Positions 1 through 7,653 are shown, counted from the stretch's first letter. The stretch: DNA of 13,838 nt from Betaproteobacteria bacterium HGW-Betaproteobacteria-2 (GCA_002842255.1 PHCM01000012.1:1-13838), one strand, 5' to 3'. Made by a program: numbers and translations. The notes: generated from the sequence alone by a model not told the origin.

Positions 1-36
1 TCTTCCCCGCATCCGACGTCGTGCCCTGAATCATCA

Positions 37-972
37 ATGTTTTCATATCCCGATTATCTCATAATGCCCGCCATGGCCCTCGTCGCCGTCGCGCTGGATT
101 ACGTGCTGGGCGAGCCGCGCCGTTATCATCCACTGGTCGGCTTCGGCTGGCTGGCGAATCGGCTTGAAGCATGGCTGAATCCGGCCTGGCATCAGGCCAA
201 ACCCATACAGCGCCTGACCGGCAGCCTTGCCTTGCTGTTACTACTCAGCCCTTTCGTTTTGCTGGCCTGGTGGCTATGCAATCTGCAGCCATTCGGCATC
301 GTTGCCAACATCCTGCTGCTTTACTTCGCTCTCGGTCACAAAAGCCTGCACCAGCATGCTTATGCCGTCGCACAAGCGCTGGAAAACAACGATGAAACGC
401 AGGCCAGAATCGCCGCATCCTGGATGGTGAGCCGCGACTCCGCCGCCATCGAGCCGGTGCCGGCCACCATCGAGTCCGTGCTGGAAAACGGCAATGACGG
501 TGTGTTCGGCGCGCTGTTCTGGTTCTTCGTGCTGGGCGGCGCCGGCGCACTGCTGTTCAGGCTGGCGAACACCATGGATGCCATGTGGGGCTACAAAACG
601 CCGCGCCTTTACTATTTTGGCTGGGCGGCTGCCCGGCTCGATGATGTATTGAATTACATTCCGGCCAGGCTGACGGCGCTGACTTACGCCCTGCTCGGCG
701 AGACCCGCACCGCATTACGCTGCTGGGCCAAGCAGGCTCCGCTGTGGGATAGCCCCAACGCAGGTCCGGTCATGGCTGCCGGCGCCGGTGCGCTGGACAT
801 CAAACTGGGCGGTGCCGCCCGCTATCAAGGCGAGTGGCACGAGCGTCCGCAACTGGGCTCCGACAAGCAGCCGCATGCCACTGACATCGACCGCGCACTT
901 AAACTGGTACGACACGGCGTCTATCTCTGGCTAGCAGTATTTTTACTGATCGTCGGTATCTATCATGCTTGA
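37..972 (+). CDS. cbiB: Adenosylcobinamide-phosphate synthase CbiB (CobD in Pseudomonas naming)
   Basis: Integral membrane enzyme that joins (R)-1-aminopropan-2-ol phosphate, or aminopropanol, to the corrin propionate side chain, giving adenosylcobinamide phosphate. The 311-residue length is usual for the family. Family motifs seen: LDYVLGEPRRYHPLVGFG near 20-37, the SRDS segment near 132-135, ESVLENGNDGVFGALFWF at 146-163, NTMDAMWGYK at 178-187, and SPNAGPVMAAGAGALDIKLGG around 239-259. Hydrophobic spans lie at about 10-22, 62-80, 86-98, 157-175 and 294-308. The ATG at 37 has no clear Shine-Dalgarno sequence; a second ATG at 64 is possible but would remove the first residues of the N-terminal helix. 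The stop overlaps the start of the next gene by 8 bases, so the two are cotranscribed and probably translationally coupled. Family assignment is firm; the exact start is less so. Confidence 0.95.
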   Translation: MFSYPDYLIMPAMALVAVALDYVLGEPRRYHPLVGFGWLANRLEAWLNPAWHQAKPIQRLTGSLALLLLLSPFVLLAWWLCNLQPFGIVANILLLYFALGHKSLHQHAYAVAQALENNDETQARIAASWMVSRDSAAIEPVPATIESVLENGNDGVFGALFWFFVLGGAGALLFRLANTMDAMWGYKTPRLYYFGWAAARLDDVLNYIPARLTALTYALLGETRTALRCWAKQAPLWDSPNAGPVMAAGAGALDIKLGGAARYQGEWHERPQLGSDKQPHATDIDRALKLVRHGVYLWLAVFLLIVGIYHA

Positions 973-1954
973 ACACGGCGGCAACCTGGCAGCGGCAGCG
1001 CAGCAATACGGCATTGCACTGCAAGACTGGCTCGATCTTTCCACCGGCATCAACCCGGCTGGCTACCCGCTAACGGCCATTCCGCCAGAGGCCTGGCAAA
1101 GATTACCGCTGGAAAATGACGGGTTGATCGAGGCCGCCTGCACATACTACGACTGCCGCTTTGCATTGCCGACTGCCGGTTCGCAGGCTGCACTGCAGGT
1201 ATTGCCGCAATTGAGAGCCGGCACCCGGTTCAACAAACCGGCAAAAGTCGCCATGCCGCAGCTGATGTATCAGGAACACGCCAAAGCTTGGCAACGGCAC
1301 GGGCATGAGGTGATTCGATTCGATACCAACCCGGATCAAACTATCCTGCAACAGGCGGATGTGCTCCTGCTGTGCAACCCCAACAACCCGACCGGGACCT
1401 GTTTTGTTGCGGAACAACTATTGGAGTGGCACGCTGCACTGGCGCAACGTGGCGGCTGGCTCATCGTCGACGAGGCCTTCATGGATGCCACGCCGGATGG
1501 CAGCATCGCACAGCATGCCGATCAGGAGGGTTTGTTCGTATTACGTTCGCTCGGCAAATTCTTTGGCTTGGCAGGTGCCCGTGTCGGTTTTCTACTCACT
1601 ACCGAACAGATGCTGCTTGAAGCTCAGGAAATCATCGGCCCGTGGTCCGTCGCCGGCCCGAGCCGCCATGCAGCCAAAACGGCACTCGAAGACCAGACCT
1701 GGCAACATCGAATCAGACAACAACTACTCAACGACAGCCGGCGACTCGCCGACCTGCTCACGCAACAGGGCCTGCAACCGGCAGGCGGCACCGCGCTGTT
1801 TCAGTTCGTGCTTACGCCGGATGCCGCAACCTGGCATCAGCACCTGGCAAGACAAGGCATCTGGGTGCGCCTGTTTCCGGAAGTACCGGCATTGAGATTC
1901 GGCCTGCCGCCGGAAAATGCGTGGGATCGATTGCGCGATGCGCTTCAGACTTGA
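965..1954 (+). CDS. cobD: Threonine-phosphate decarboxylase CobD, PLP-dependent (CobC in Pseudomonas naming)
   Basis: Fold-type I PLP enzyme of the histidinol-phosphate aminotransferase group. It decarboxylates L-threonine phosphate to aminopropanol phosphate, the substrate of the CbiB encoded just upstream. In the 329 residues I see the N-terminal HGGN and LSTGINP (25-31), the NPNNPTG motif (138-144), VDEAF with the PLP-ring Asp169, the Schiff-base Lys198 in RSLGKFFGLAGAR, and the following Arg206. HGGN plus LSTGINP separates CobD from HisC. The start ATG lies inside the last codons of cbiB. Pathway pairing with cbiB supports the assignment. The gene ends just before the CACAGAG inverted repeat, which may help separate it from the convergent cobC-cobS-cobT unit. 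Confidence 0.94.
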   Translation: MLEHGGNLAAAAQQYGIALQDWLDLSTGINPAGYPLTAIPPEAWQRLPLENDGLIEAACTYYDCRFALPTAGSQAALQVLPQLRAGTRFNKPAKVAMPQLMYQEHAKAWQRHGHEVIRFDTNPDQTILQQADVLLLCNPNNPTGTCFVAEQLLEWHAALAQRGGWLIVDEAFMDATPDGSIAQHADQEGLFVLRSLGKFFGLAGARVGFLLTTEQMLLEAQEIIGPWSVAGPSRHAAKTALEDQTWQHRIRQQLLNDSRRLADLLTQQGLQPAGGTALFQFVLTPDAATWHQHLARQGIWVRLFPEVPALRFGLPPENAWDRLRDALQT

Positions 1955-1957
1955 TTT

Positions 1958-1995
1958 GCCACAGAGCTCACAGAGAACACAGAGAGCACGGAGGG
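1958..1995 (+). repeat. Left arm of CACAGAG inverted repeat (four 9-bp units)
   Basis: Four tandem 9-bp units, CACAGAGCT, CACAGAGAA, CACAGAGAG and CACGGAGGG, run from 1960 to 1995. The first 28 bases of the arm (1958-1985) match the reverse complement of 2082-2109 at 27 of 28 positions; the one mismatch is at 1977/2090. The arm starts four bases after the cobD stop codon. From memory, similar CCACAGAG(N)nCACAGAG sequences occur as dispersed intergenic repeats in many environmental proteobacterial genomes; this was not checked here. Confidence 0.85.
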
Positions 1996-2081
1996 AGAAT
2001 ATCTGTAGAAATGCTGATGGTTTAAGATGGGATTTATCCGTTTGTATTGGCGGTTAAATCAAAGGTTTTGTAGTTGGTTTT

Positions 2082-2109
2082 TCTCTGTGCTCTCTGTGAG
2101 CTCTGTGGC
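2082..2109 (-). repeat. Right arm of CACAGAG inverted repeat (three 9-bp units)
   Basis: Read on the minus strand, this arm holds three 9-bp units: CACAGAGCT, CACAGAGAG and CACAGAGAA. It pairs with 1958-1985 around a spacer of about 96 bases. In RNA from either strand the arms could form a long stem between the two convergent cobalamin operons. There is no clean U-tract after either arm, so a standard intrinsic terminator is not shown. Confidence 0.85.
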
Positions 2110-2129
2110 TAATTGATGTTTTTTGAGCG

Positions 2130-2720
2130 CTAGGCATTGATGCGAAGCACTTTCGGTATCTCGCCCTTGAACTCCAGCTCAGTCACGCTGCCGTGATCGA
2201 TGGCGATGCGGAACAGGCGTTTCAGCGGCAGGTTCAGGGTTTCGGCAATCAATGCGCGAATCAAGCCGCCGTGCGTCACTACCAGCAGGTTCTTTCCATG
2301 TGAATGACTGCCCACCTCTTCCACAAAGCTTTTGGCACGAGCATGCAGCTCGGTGAAAGTTTCGCCGTTGGGCGGCGCCAGATTGGCGTAGTCGTTCGCC
2401 CAGCGGTCGAACGGTTCACGCGGAATCGCATCCCACGGACGCATTTCCCAATCGCCGAAGTTCAGCTCCTTGAGCCGTTCATCCAGCCGGATTTCTTCGG
2501 CCGCAACCTTCAGGCCATCTTCCACACACAAGGCTTGCGCCAGCTGATGACAGCGCCGCAAAGGGCTGGCATAGACCGCATCGAACTCCAAGCTACGCAG
2601 CTTCTGTAGCAGCGCCTGCGACTCCAACTCAAAACTATCCGACACCTCGACATCGCTCTGCCCATAACAGATATACGGCGCGACATTCAGGGTGGTATGG
2701 CGTATCAGGGTGATTTTCAT
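2130..2720 (-). CDS. cobC: Alpha-ribazole phosphatase, histidine phosphatase family
   Basis: Histidine phosphatase that removes the 5'-phosphate from alpha-ribazole phosphate or from adenosylcobalamin phosphate late in nucleotide-loop assembly. Of its 196 residues, the N-terminal LIRHTTLN carries catalytic Arg7-His8 with Thr in place of the more usual Gly of RHG, a form I associate with proteobacterial alpha-ribazole phosphatases. ICYGQSDV follows at 17-24. SPLRR (Arg55), the acid Glu85 in LKELNFGDWE, and the second histidine His150 in VVTHGGLIRA complete the active site. The start is fixed because RH must lie close to the N-terminus, although no good ribosome binding site is visible; coupling to cobS, 10 bases upstream, is likely. 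Family is sure; substrate is inferred from the cobS-cobT context. Confidence 0.9.
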   Translation of the reverse strand: MKITLIRHTTLNVAPYICYGQSDVEVSDSFELESQALLQKLRSLEFDAVYASPLRRCHQLAQALCVEDGLKVAAEEIRLDERLKELNFGDWEMRPWDAIPREPFDRWANDYANLAPPNGETFTELHARAKSFVEEVGSHSHGKNLLVVTHGGLIRALIAETLNLPLKRLFRIAIDHGSVTELEFKGEIPKVLRINA

Positions 2721-2730
2721 GGTTCAGTGC

Positions 2731-3498
2731 TTAGAAGCGGGCGAACATGGCGACACTGGCCAGCAACCCGAGATAGAACGCGATCTCCGTCAACTGCTGC
2801 ATGGCGCCGAGGCAGTCACCGGTATAACCACCGATACGCGCCTTGATTTTTGCACTGAACCAGAGCCAGACCAGCGCAGCCGGCAGCAACGCCAGTAGCA
2901 TCTGCACTTGAAGCAAGGCCAGCGGCAATAGCCCGAATACGGCTGCGACCAGCAGCTCTCCAGACGTGATCTGTGTTGCCAGCGGCTTGGATTTGCCCTC
3001 GTGCTTGACGTAATGTTGGGTGGCGATGACCAGCACGGCACAAAAACGGCTGAGCGCGTGGCCCGCGATCAGCACAAGCGGAATCAGGACTGTCGGCTGA
3101 TGACTGAGTGCCTGAAATTTGATCAGCAGCGCCAGCACGATGGCAATCGCACCGTAACTGCCGACACGCGAATCGGTCATGATAGTCAGCACTTGCTCTT
3201 TCTCCCAGCCTCCACCGAGGCCATCCACCGCATCGGACAAACCGTCCTCATGGAATGCGCCGGTGAGCAGAATGGTAGCGACCATGCTCAGCAGAACGGC
3301 AAGTTCGAGCGTCAACACGAAATCGCTCAGCCAGAACACCAGCGCGCCGAAAGCACCGACCAGGATACCGATCAACGGGAAATAACGCGTCGACCTCGCC
3401 AGTTCAGCCTCGTCATAACCGGGGAGTTGCAGCGGCAGGCGGGTGAAGAACACCAGCGCAGTCTTCAGCAGACGCCACTCCCGGATCAGGCACTGCAT
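2731..3498 (-). CDS. cobS: Adenosylcobinamide-GDP ribazoletransferase (cobalamin synthase) CobS
   Basis: Polytopic inner-membrane enzyme that condenses adenosylcobinamide-GDP with alpha-ribazole (or its phosphate) to make adenosylcobalamin (phosphate). The 255-residue length is typical. Diagnostic motifs are FFTRLPL near 17-23, the acidic GAFHEDGLSDAVDGLGGG at 80-97, thought to bind divalent metal, and DSRVGSYGA at 109-117. Several hydrophobic helices follow (about 42-60, 64-80, 114-130, 180-210 and the C-terminal end). The gene sits two bases after the cobT stop, and AGGG about 11 bases before the ATG may serve as the binding site. It shares an operon with cobT and cobC, which supply its substrate and process its product. 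Confidence 0.96.
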   Translation of the reverse strand: MQCLIREWRLLKTALVFFTRLPLQLPGYDEAELARSTRYFPLIGILVGAFGALVFWLSDFVLTLELAVLLSMVATILLTGAFHEDGLSDAVDGLGGGWEKEQVLTIMTDSRVGSYGAIAIVLALLIKFQALSHQPTVLIPLVLIAGHALSRFCAVLVIATQHYVKHEGKSKPLATQITSGELLVAAVFGLLPLALLQVQMLLALLPAALVWLWFSAKIKARIGGYTGDCLGAMQQLTEIAFYLGLLASVAMFARF

Positions 3499-3500
3499 AT

Positions 3501-4538
3501 TCAGTCTGCCCTGCCTGAAACATGGGCCGATTCGAACGAGGCCATATCGTTGAGGAAATTGACGGCGGCCAGCAACAGCGGATAAGCCAGCACGGCGCCC
3601 GTGCCTTCACCGAGGCGCATGCCGAGCTGCAATAAGGGCCTGGCCTTGAGATGCTGCAGCAAGGCTGCATGGCCGGCTTCATCGGAACAATGACCGAACA
3701 CACAATAATGCATGATCGCTGGCTGCATCCTGCAGGCCACCAGCAGCGCCGTGGTCGCAATAAAGCCGTCGACCAGGATCAGGCAGCGGTTCTGCGCAGC
3801 TGCCAGCATGGACCCTGCCATCATGGCGATCTCGAAACCACCAAAAGTAGCCAGCACCTTTAACGGCGTATCAAGGTTCTGATGCAACTTGATGGCTTGC
3901 TCAATGACTGCCGCCTTGTGCTGCAAACCGGCGTCATCCAGCCCGGTGCCGCGGCCGACGCAATCATGCACCGGAAAATCACACAACACTGCCATCAAGG
4001 CCGCTGCCGAAGAAGTATTGCCTATACCCATCTCGCCGAACACCAGGACATTGCTGCCGGCCGCCACCTCCTGCGCTGCCAGCCGAGCACCTGCCTCAAG
4101 TGCCTGTTTGCACTGGCCCGCCGTCATGGCAGCTTGCCTGGCAAAGTTGTGCGTACCCATCGCCACCTTGGCATCAATCAACTGCGGATGCGGCGCGAAC
4201 ACATGGTTTACCCCGGCATCGACCACCCGCACCTGCATGCCATGCTGCCGGGCGAACACATTGACACCGGCACCGCCAGCCAGAAAATTCATCACCATCT
4301 GCTGCGTCACCGCCTGCGGATAAGGGCTGACACCCTCCTCGACGATACCGTGATCTCCGGCGAACACCATGACCGCCGGCCTGTGCAATTGCGGCGACAG
4401 ACTGCCCTGTGCCAGGCCAATTTGCAGCGCCAAGGATTCCAGCCGTCCCAAGGCGCCCAAAGGCTTGGTTTTCTGGTCTATCTTCGCTTGCAAGGCGTGG
4501 ATCAAACTGTTGTCCGGAACTGTGATATTGAATTGCAT
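3501..4538 (-). CDS. cobT: Nicotinate-nucleotide-dimethylbenzimidazole phosphoribosyltransferase CobT
   Basis: Cytosolic enzyme that transfers phosphoribose from nicotinate mononucleotide to the lower-ligand base, giving alpha-ribazole phosphate for CobS and CobC. At 345 residues it has normal length. Motifs seen: KTKPLGALGRLE (23-34), FAGDHGIVEEGVSPYP (59-74), the Gly-rich FLAGGAGVNVFA (85-96), GEMGIGNTSSAAA (168-180), GRGTGLDD (195-202), and the catalytic Glu near residue 311 in RLGEGTGA. It is the first gene of the minus-strand cobT-cobS-cobC unit. The Shine-Dalgarno sequence before the ATG is poor. Upstream lies the oppositely directed tRNA-Phe promoter, and no cobalamin riboswitch is recognisable in the 157 bases between cobT and the tRNA. 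Confidence 0.96.
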   Translation of the reverse strand: MQFNITVPDNSLIHALQAKIDQKTKPLGALGRLESLALQIGLAQGSLSPQLHRPAVMVFAGDHGIVEEGVSPYPQAVTQQMVMNFLAGGAGVNVFARQHGMQVRVVDAGVNHVFAPHPQLIDAKVAMGTHNFARQAAMTAGQCKQALEAGARLAAQEVAAGSNVLVFGEMGIGNTSSAAALMAVLCDFPVHDCVGRGTGLDDAGLQHKAAVIEQAIKLHQNLDTPLKVLATFGGFEIAMMAGSMLAAAQNRCLILVDGFIATTALLVACRMQPAIMHYCVFGHCSDEAGHAALLQHLKARPLLQLGMRLGEGTGAVLAYPLLLAAVNFLNDMASFESAHVSGRAD

Positions 4539-4564
4539 GCCTGAAAATCCGATTGAGACATGCG

Positions 4565-4593
4565 AGCATACGCGAGCGGAGGCATTTTTTGAA
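4565..4593 (-). promoter_or_regulatory. Possible sigma70 promoter for cobT-cobS-cobC
   Basis: Read on the minus strand, TTCAAA (4593-4588) and TATGCT (4570-4565) are separated by exactly 17 bases. Each matches the sigma70 consensus at 4 of 6 positions. It lies 27 bases before the cobT start codon. This is a weak match chosen mainly for spacing and position. Confidence 0.28.
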
Positions 4594-4628
4594 CCACTTC
4601 AATCAAAGCAAACTTCTTTTATCGGCAC

Positions 4629-4658
4629 ATGACACGAATCGAATTAGTTTGCTATAAT
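4629..4658 (+). promoter_or_regulatory. Sigma70 promoter of the tRNA-Phe gene
   Basis: A perfect -10 box TATAAT (4653-4658) is preceded by ATGACA (4629-4634, 5 of 6 matches) at 18-base spacing. The GC-rich stretch GCGCCC directly after the -10 box is the kind of discriminator found in stable-RNA promoters under stringent control. Transcription should start near 4664-4666, about 30 bases before the mature tRNA end. Confidence 0.8.
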
Positions 4659-4695
4659 GCGCCCTCTTGCGAGAGCTCAGAGGCATCGCAATGAT

Positions 4696-4771
4696 GGCCA
4701 GGTAGCTCAGTTGGTAGAGCAGCGGATTGAAAATCCGCGTGTCGACGGTTCGATTCCGCCCCTGGCCACCA
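4696..4771 (+). tRNA. tRNA-Phe (anticodon GAA), CCA encoded
   Basis: A 76-base cloverleaf. The acceptor stem GGCCAGG/CCTGGCC pairs perfectly, followed by ACCA (4768-4771). The D stem is GCTC/GAGC, the anticodon stem GCGGA/TCCGC, and the loop TTGAAAA gives anticodon GAA. The variable loop is GTGTC and the T loop TTCGATT. The T stem is GACGG/CCGCC, which leaves one A-C mismatch at the second pair (tRNA positions 50/64), where G-C would be expected. All other stems are intact, so the gene is probably functional. No integrase or duplicated tRNA 3' end is seen nearby. Confidence 0.97.
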
Positions 4772-4777
4772 GAATTT

Positions 4778-4808
4778 AAAAACCAACCCGATGAGGTTGG
4801 TTTTTTTT
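4778..4808 (+). terminator. Rho-independent terminator after tRNA-Phe
   Basis: The perfect 8-bp stem AACCAACC (4781-4788) / GGTTGGTT (4795-4802) closes the 6-base loop CGATGA and is followed by a run of T to 4808. It starts seven bases after the tRNA 3' end. On the opposite strand the stem is followed by a shorter T run, so it could also stop transcription arriving from mxaL. Confidence 0.93.
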
Positions 4809-4967
4809 CGTCCGCGTGTCTGACGTTTCAGGCATGAGAGATATTGCCCTCGCCCACCTGCCCTACTCCCGCCGCGTTTCAGGCCGATCGACGCCAAGCG
4901 ACCTGCCTGAATCCTACAGAACCGCTCAAGGTAAAGTCGATTGTGACTCAGGAGAGAAGATCATGGT

Positions 4968-6017
4968 TCAGCTGCGGAATTTCGGCAGCCGTACCTGCAT
5001 GATTGATCGCCAGGCAGTGATTGCTGGCAAAAGCCCGGCGAGGCTGGATCGGAACCAGCCCAATAGTGCCAGGCAACCGGCTGCAAGGCCGAAAATCCAG
5101 CGCGCATCGCGCTCGGCCGGGGCTTGGCGGCGATAGTCGGGATTTTGCAGCGAAGCGACGGCGTCTGCCGTTGTGGCAAGGTGCTGCATTTCAAGCCCGG
5201 CAGATTCCGCGGCACCACGCAGCAGCGGCCGGTTGAATGCGGAAAGGTGTTCGCCGACTTCGGCCATCACCTCTGCCGGCGCCTGTTCGCCCGGCCGCAA
5301 GTCCTTGATCATGGCGAGCAGGTTGGGATGATTGCCTTCCAGCACAGCTTCTTCCGGTGTCCAGTAAGCGACGACTTGCCCGCTACCGTCCAACTTTGGC
5401 ACCGGCTGCGGCGCCTCGCCACCCACCCCCCAAAGCACACCCTTGATCTTACCCTTGTATTCGACCAGATCGGCAAAGCGTGGCGAGACACGATGCGGCA
5501 TTTCATCGCCATCGCTGACCAGCACCACATTCAAATTACGCTTTTGTGCTTCGCGGATACTTGCGGCAACGGCGCGGATAATCCACGAATCGCCGATCCA
5601 GCGCATGCGGGTATCGAGACGGGTAACGACCTGCTCGATGGCGGGAAAATGGCGACAGATTTCCAGCGGTTCGAACAACATCACAACCTCATCACCGGCA
5701 AACAGGGCAATAGAGACACGCGAGCCGCACGGCAGCGATGCCATGCCGGCCCTGACGGCCGCCTTGGCGAGTTCCAGTCGACTGGTTTGCGGGCGCGGAA
5801 AATCGACATCGGGCACGTTCATGCTTTCGCTGATGTCGATGACGAACATGGTGTCCTGCACTACGCTGTCCAGCGTCATGCGCGGTTGAAACCAGACCGG
5901 CAGCAGAAGCAGTGCGGCAAGGATGAAATATAGCGCGCCGTCGCGCTGCATCAGGCGGATATGTTCGCACACATGCCGCAGGTACGCTTTCATCCGCGCC
6001 TTGCCGTCGACCTTCAC
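4968..6017 (-). CDS. mxaL: MxaL-like VWA-domain membrane protein
   Basis: Last gene of the mxaR-S-A-C-K-L-like operon. MxaL is one of the proteins needed in methylotrophs for active, calcium-loaded methanol dehydrogenase. Numbered from the GTG start (349 residues), a transmembrane helix lies at about 28-43. The VWA domain begins with the MIDAS motif DISES (Asp61, Ser63, Ser65) and contains VSDGDE (Asp169). A second helix near 308-330 leaves a basic C-terminal tail. The topology suggests a periplasmic VWA domain. The GTG at 6017 forms a GTGA overlap with the mxaK stop; an ATG at 5993 with AAGG five bases upstream is the alternative and drops eight residues. VWA and topology are clear. The mxaL name rests on gene order; BatB-type VWA protein is the alternative. 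Confidence 0.78.
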   Translation of the reverse strand: MKVDGKARMKAYLRHVCEHIRLMQRDGALYFILAALLLLPVWFQPRMTLDSVVQDTMFVIDISESMNVPDVDFPRPQTSRLELAKAAVRAGMASLPCGSRVSIALFAGDEVVMLFEPLEICRHFPAIEQVVTRLDTRMRWIGDSWIIRAVAASIREAQKRNLNVVLVSDGDEMPHRVSPRFADLVEYKGKIKGVLWGVGGEAPQPVPKLDGSGQVVAYWTPEEAVLEGNHPNLLAMIKDLRPGEQAPAEVMAEVGEHLSAFNRPLLRGAAESAGLEMQHLATTADAVASLQNPDYRRQAPAERDARWIFGLAAGCLALLGWFRSSLAGLLPAITAWRSIMQVRLPKFRS

Positions 6018-6610
6018 GGCAGCCCCCGCCGCGTATTGTCGCGCATCATGGCCGAACCGTTGCGCTTGAAAGGCTGCAACGTCACGCCGTCGGTCCCTGC
6101 CAGCCAGGCCTGCGTGCGCTTTTCCGGACTGAGGCGGTCCAGCAGTTCAAGATTGAAGCGGGCGGCATACATATCCGGTTGCAACCTCAGCGCGCTTTTG
6201 TAGGATTCACGCGCCAGTTCGACCTGCGCCACGGCTTGCTGGTGCGAGCCGCCCGCGGCGATATTGCCGGAAATGGCCGAAAGATCGAAATAGAGATTGC
6301 CCGCCGCAAATTTGGCGCGGGCACGCAGCGCATGATCCGGCGCGGCTTCTGCCAATGCCAGCGCGCGCAGCATGCGGGCGATGGTCTTGCTCTCCAGCGG
6401 CTGGTGCGACAACAGATAAGCGACAGCGTAGGCATGCTCAGGATCGTCCGGTCGCAGCGATTGTCCTGCCAGGCTACCGTCGGCATAAGCCAGATTGTGC
6501 TGGCGGGCCAGATGCCATTTCCATACCGATGCCGTCGAAGCAACCAGCAGCAGGGCTGCCAGCACCAGCAGCAGCTTGGTGCCGATCCAGCGGGCATAAC
6601 GGCGCATCAT
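6014..6610 (-). CDS. mxaK: MxaK-like membrane-anchored TPR-like protein
   Basis: Small protein with an N-terminal transmembrane helix at about 10-29 (198-residue numbering) and a helical region with TPR character around 85-160, including AKFAAGNLYFDLS and ARESYKSALRLQPDMYAARFNLELL. It ends in RDNTRRGLP, a tail I associate with MxaK and BatC-like proteins. MxaK is known genetically as a methanol dehydrogenase maturation factor. I chose the ATG at 6610: AGGGAG (6624-6619) lies eight bases upstream, and this ATG forms an ATGA overlap with the mxaC stop. A longer reading from GTG at 6619 would begin inside that ribosome binding site. The downstream junction with mxaL is GTGA. Confidence in the name comes mainly from order and length. 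Confidence 0.78.
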   Translation of the reverse strand: MMRRYARWIGTKLLLVLAALLLVASTASVWKWHLARQHNLAYADGSLAGQSLRPDDPEHAYAVAYLLSHQPLESKTIARMLRALALAEAAPDHALRARAKFAAGNLYFDLSAISGNIAAGGSHQQAVAQVELARESYKSALRLQPDMYAARFNLELLDRLSPEKRTQAWLAGTDGVTLQPFKRNGSAMMRDNTRRGLP

Positions 6611-7653
6611 GGCTTCCACTCCCTGATTTCCATGTGTTTGATCCAGGCCAGCGCAATCAGTAACAGCGTGGCGGCAAAATAGAGGTATCCTGCGTAGTCC
6701 TGTCGCGGCAACCGGTATTCATAACGTGTCGGCTTGTTGGTGGCACGCGCCACGGCAGCAATCGCATTACGGAAGCCCTCCTCGCTCTCGACCTCGAACG
6801 CCTGGTAAGGCACGCCGAGCTTGCCGAACACTTCATGCATGCTGGCCCGCTGCTTGCGGTCTGCATATTCGGTGTCGGCCTCGGTGATGATCTCGTTGTC
6901 GCCAGCGATCACGCTATCGAGAATGCTGGCCTCGCGCTCTCCGCGCACATAAATCCACATCAATTGCGCCCGCTGGCGGGCGAATTCGTTGCGCAGTATC
7001 TCCTGATCATCCGGCTCGATCAGCGCGTCGCCGTCCGACACCAGCAGGATGAGCCGCGTGGCGGTATGCGGCCGCCCTTCGAAATAATCCAGCGCGAGCG
7101 CCAGCGCCCTACCAAGCGCCGTGAAACCTGTGCTCTGACTCTGGGCACTGAGCATCGCCGCCTCGGCCAGTTCACGATCGTTGGTGAGCGGAGCGACGCT
7201 GATAGGCGCAGCGTTGAACGCCACCATGCCGAACGTGTCGGCCGGACGTTGCCGCATGAACTTGAGTAGCACCGTGCGCGCCGCCTCGATCTTACTCAGA
7301 AAGTGTGTATCCGACTTGCCGGCCTCGGCATCCTGACGGTTGTATTCGCGCCCTTTGAGCCCCTCGGACATGCTGCCGCTGCGATCGAGCACGACGACGA
7401 TTTCAGCGCCCTCGCCCACCCGCGTTTCGCTGCCGCCTTCGGTGAACGGCGAGGCGGCGGCAAGTAACAGGCAGGCCAGCATCAAACCACCGAGCAAGGA
7501 TATGCCACGACGCAGCCAATCCGATACGGCATCGGCAGGAAAATCCTCCAGTCCGGGATAATCAAAACGGCGTACGCCGAAAAACACCAGCGGCAACAAG
7601 GCCAGCGGCAACAGCCAGAGCAAACCGCCATTGGCGAAATACAGCGTGCTCAT
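6607..7653 (-). CDS. mxaC: MxaC-like VWA-domain membrane protein (BatA topology)
   Basis: A 348-residue VWA protein with two N-terminal hydrophobic segments (about 8-25 and 51-68), a VWA domain, and a C-terminal transmembrane helix (about 322-338). The MIDAS is complete: DRSGS (Asp90, Ser92, Ser94), a Thr in STGFTALG (about 175-178), and VSDGD (Asp207). This is the BatA topology. In the mxaR-S-A-C-K-L order it corresponds to MxaC, required for calcium insertion into methanol dehydrogenase. The ATG at 7653 overlaps the mxaA stop as ATGA. It probably acts with the MoxR ATPase and the second VWA protein encoded in the same operon, since MoxR and VWA proteins commonly work as pairs; direct partners here are inferred. 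Confidence 0.82.
   Translation of the reverse strand: MSTLYFANGGLLWLLPLALLPLVFFGVRRFDYPGLEDFPADAVSDWLRRGISLLGGLMLACLLLAAASPFTEGGSETRVGEGAEIVVVLDRSGSMSEGLKGREYNRQDAEAGKSDTHFLSKIEAARTVLLKFMRQRPADTFGMVAFNAAPISVAPLTNDRELAEAAMLSAQSQSTGFTALGRALALALDYFEGRPHTATRLILLVSDGDALIEPDDQEILRNEFARQRAQLMWIYVRGEREASILDSVIAGDNEIITEADTEYADRKQRASMHEVFGKLGVPYQAFEVESEEGFRNAIAAVARATNKPTRYEYRLPRQDYAGYLYFAATLLLIALAWIKHMEIREWKP

Noticed and set aside
1..29. Possible last codons of an upstream gene (FPASDVVP then TGA) just before cbiB
   Set aside because: Eight codons are too few to support a gene; the spacing fits an operon but nothing identifies the product.
3882..4544. 220-codon plus-strand frame opposite cobT
   Set aside because: Antisense to CobT, whose motifs are unmistakable; the shadow protein has no recognisable features.
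4696..4771. tRNA-Phe as an integration site for a genomic island
   Set aside because: No integrase, no direct repeat of the tRNA 3' end and no change in composition nearby.
4652..4897. 81-codon minus-strand frame across the tRNA-Phe gene, containing GAESNRRHADFQSAALPTEL
   Set aside because: This is the well-known antisense translation of a tRNA gene, often mis-annotated as a protein; it covers the tRNA and its terminator.
5124..5933. 269-codon plus-strand frame opposite mxaL
   Set aside because: Antisense to the VWA protein with an intact MIDAS; His/Gln/Arg-rich and without a domain.
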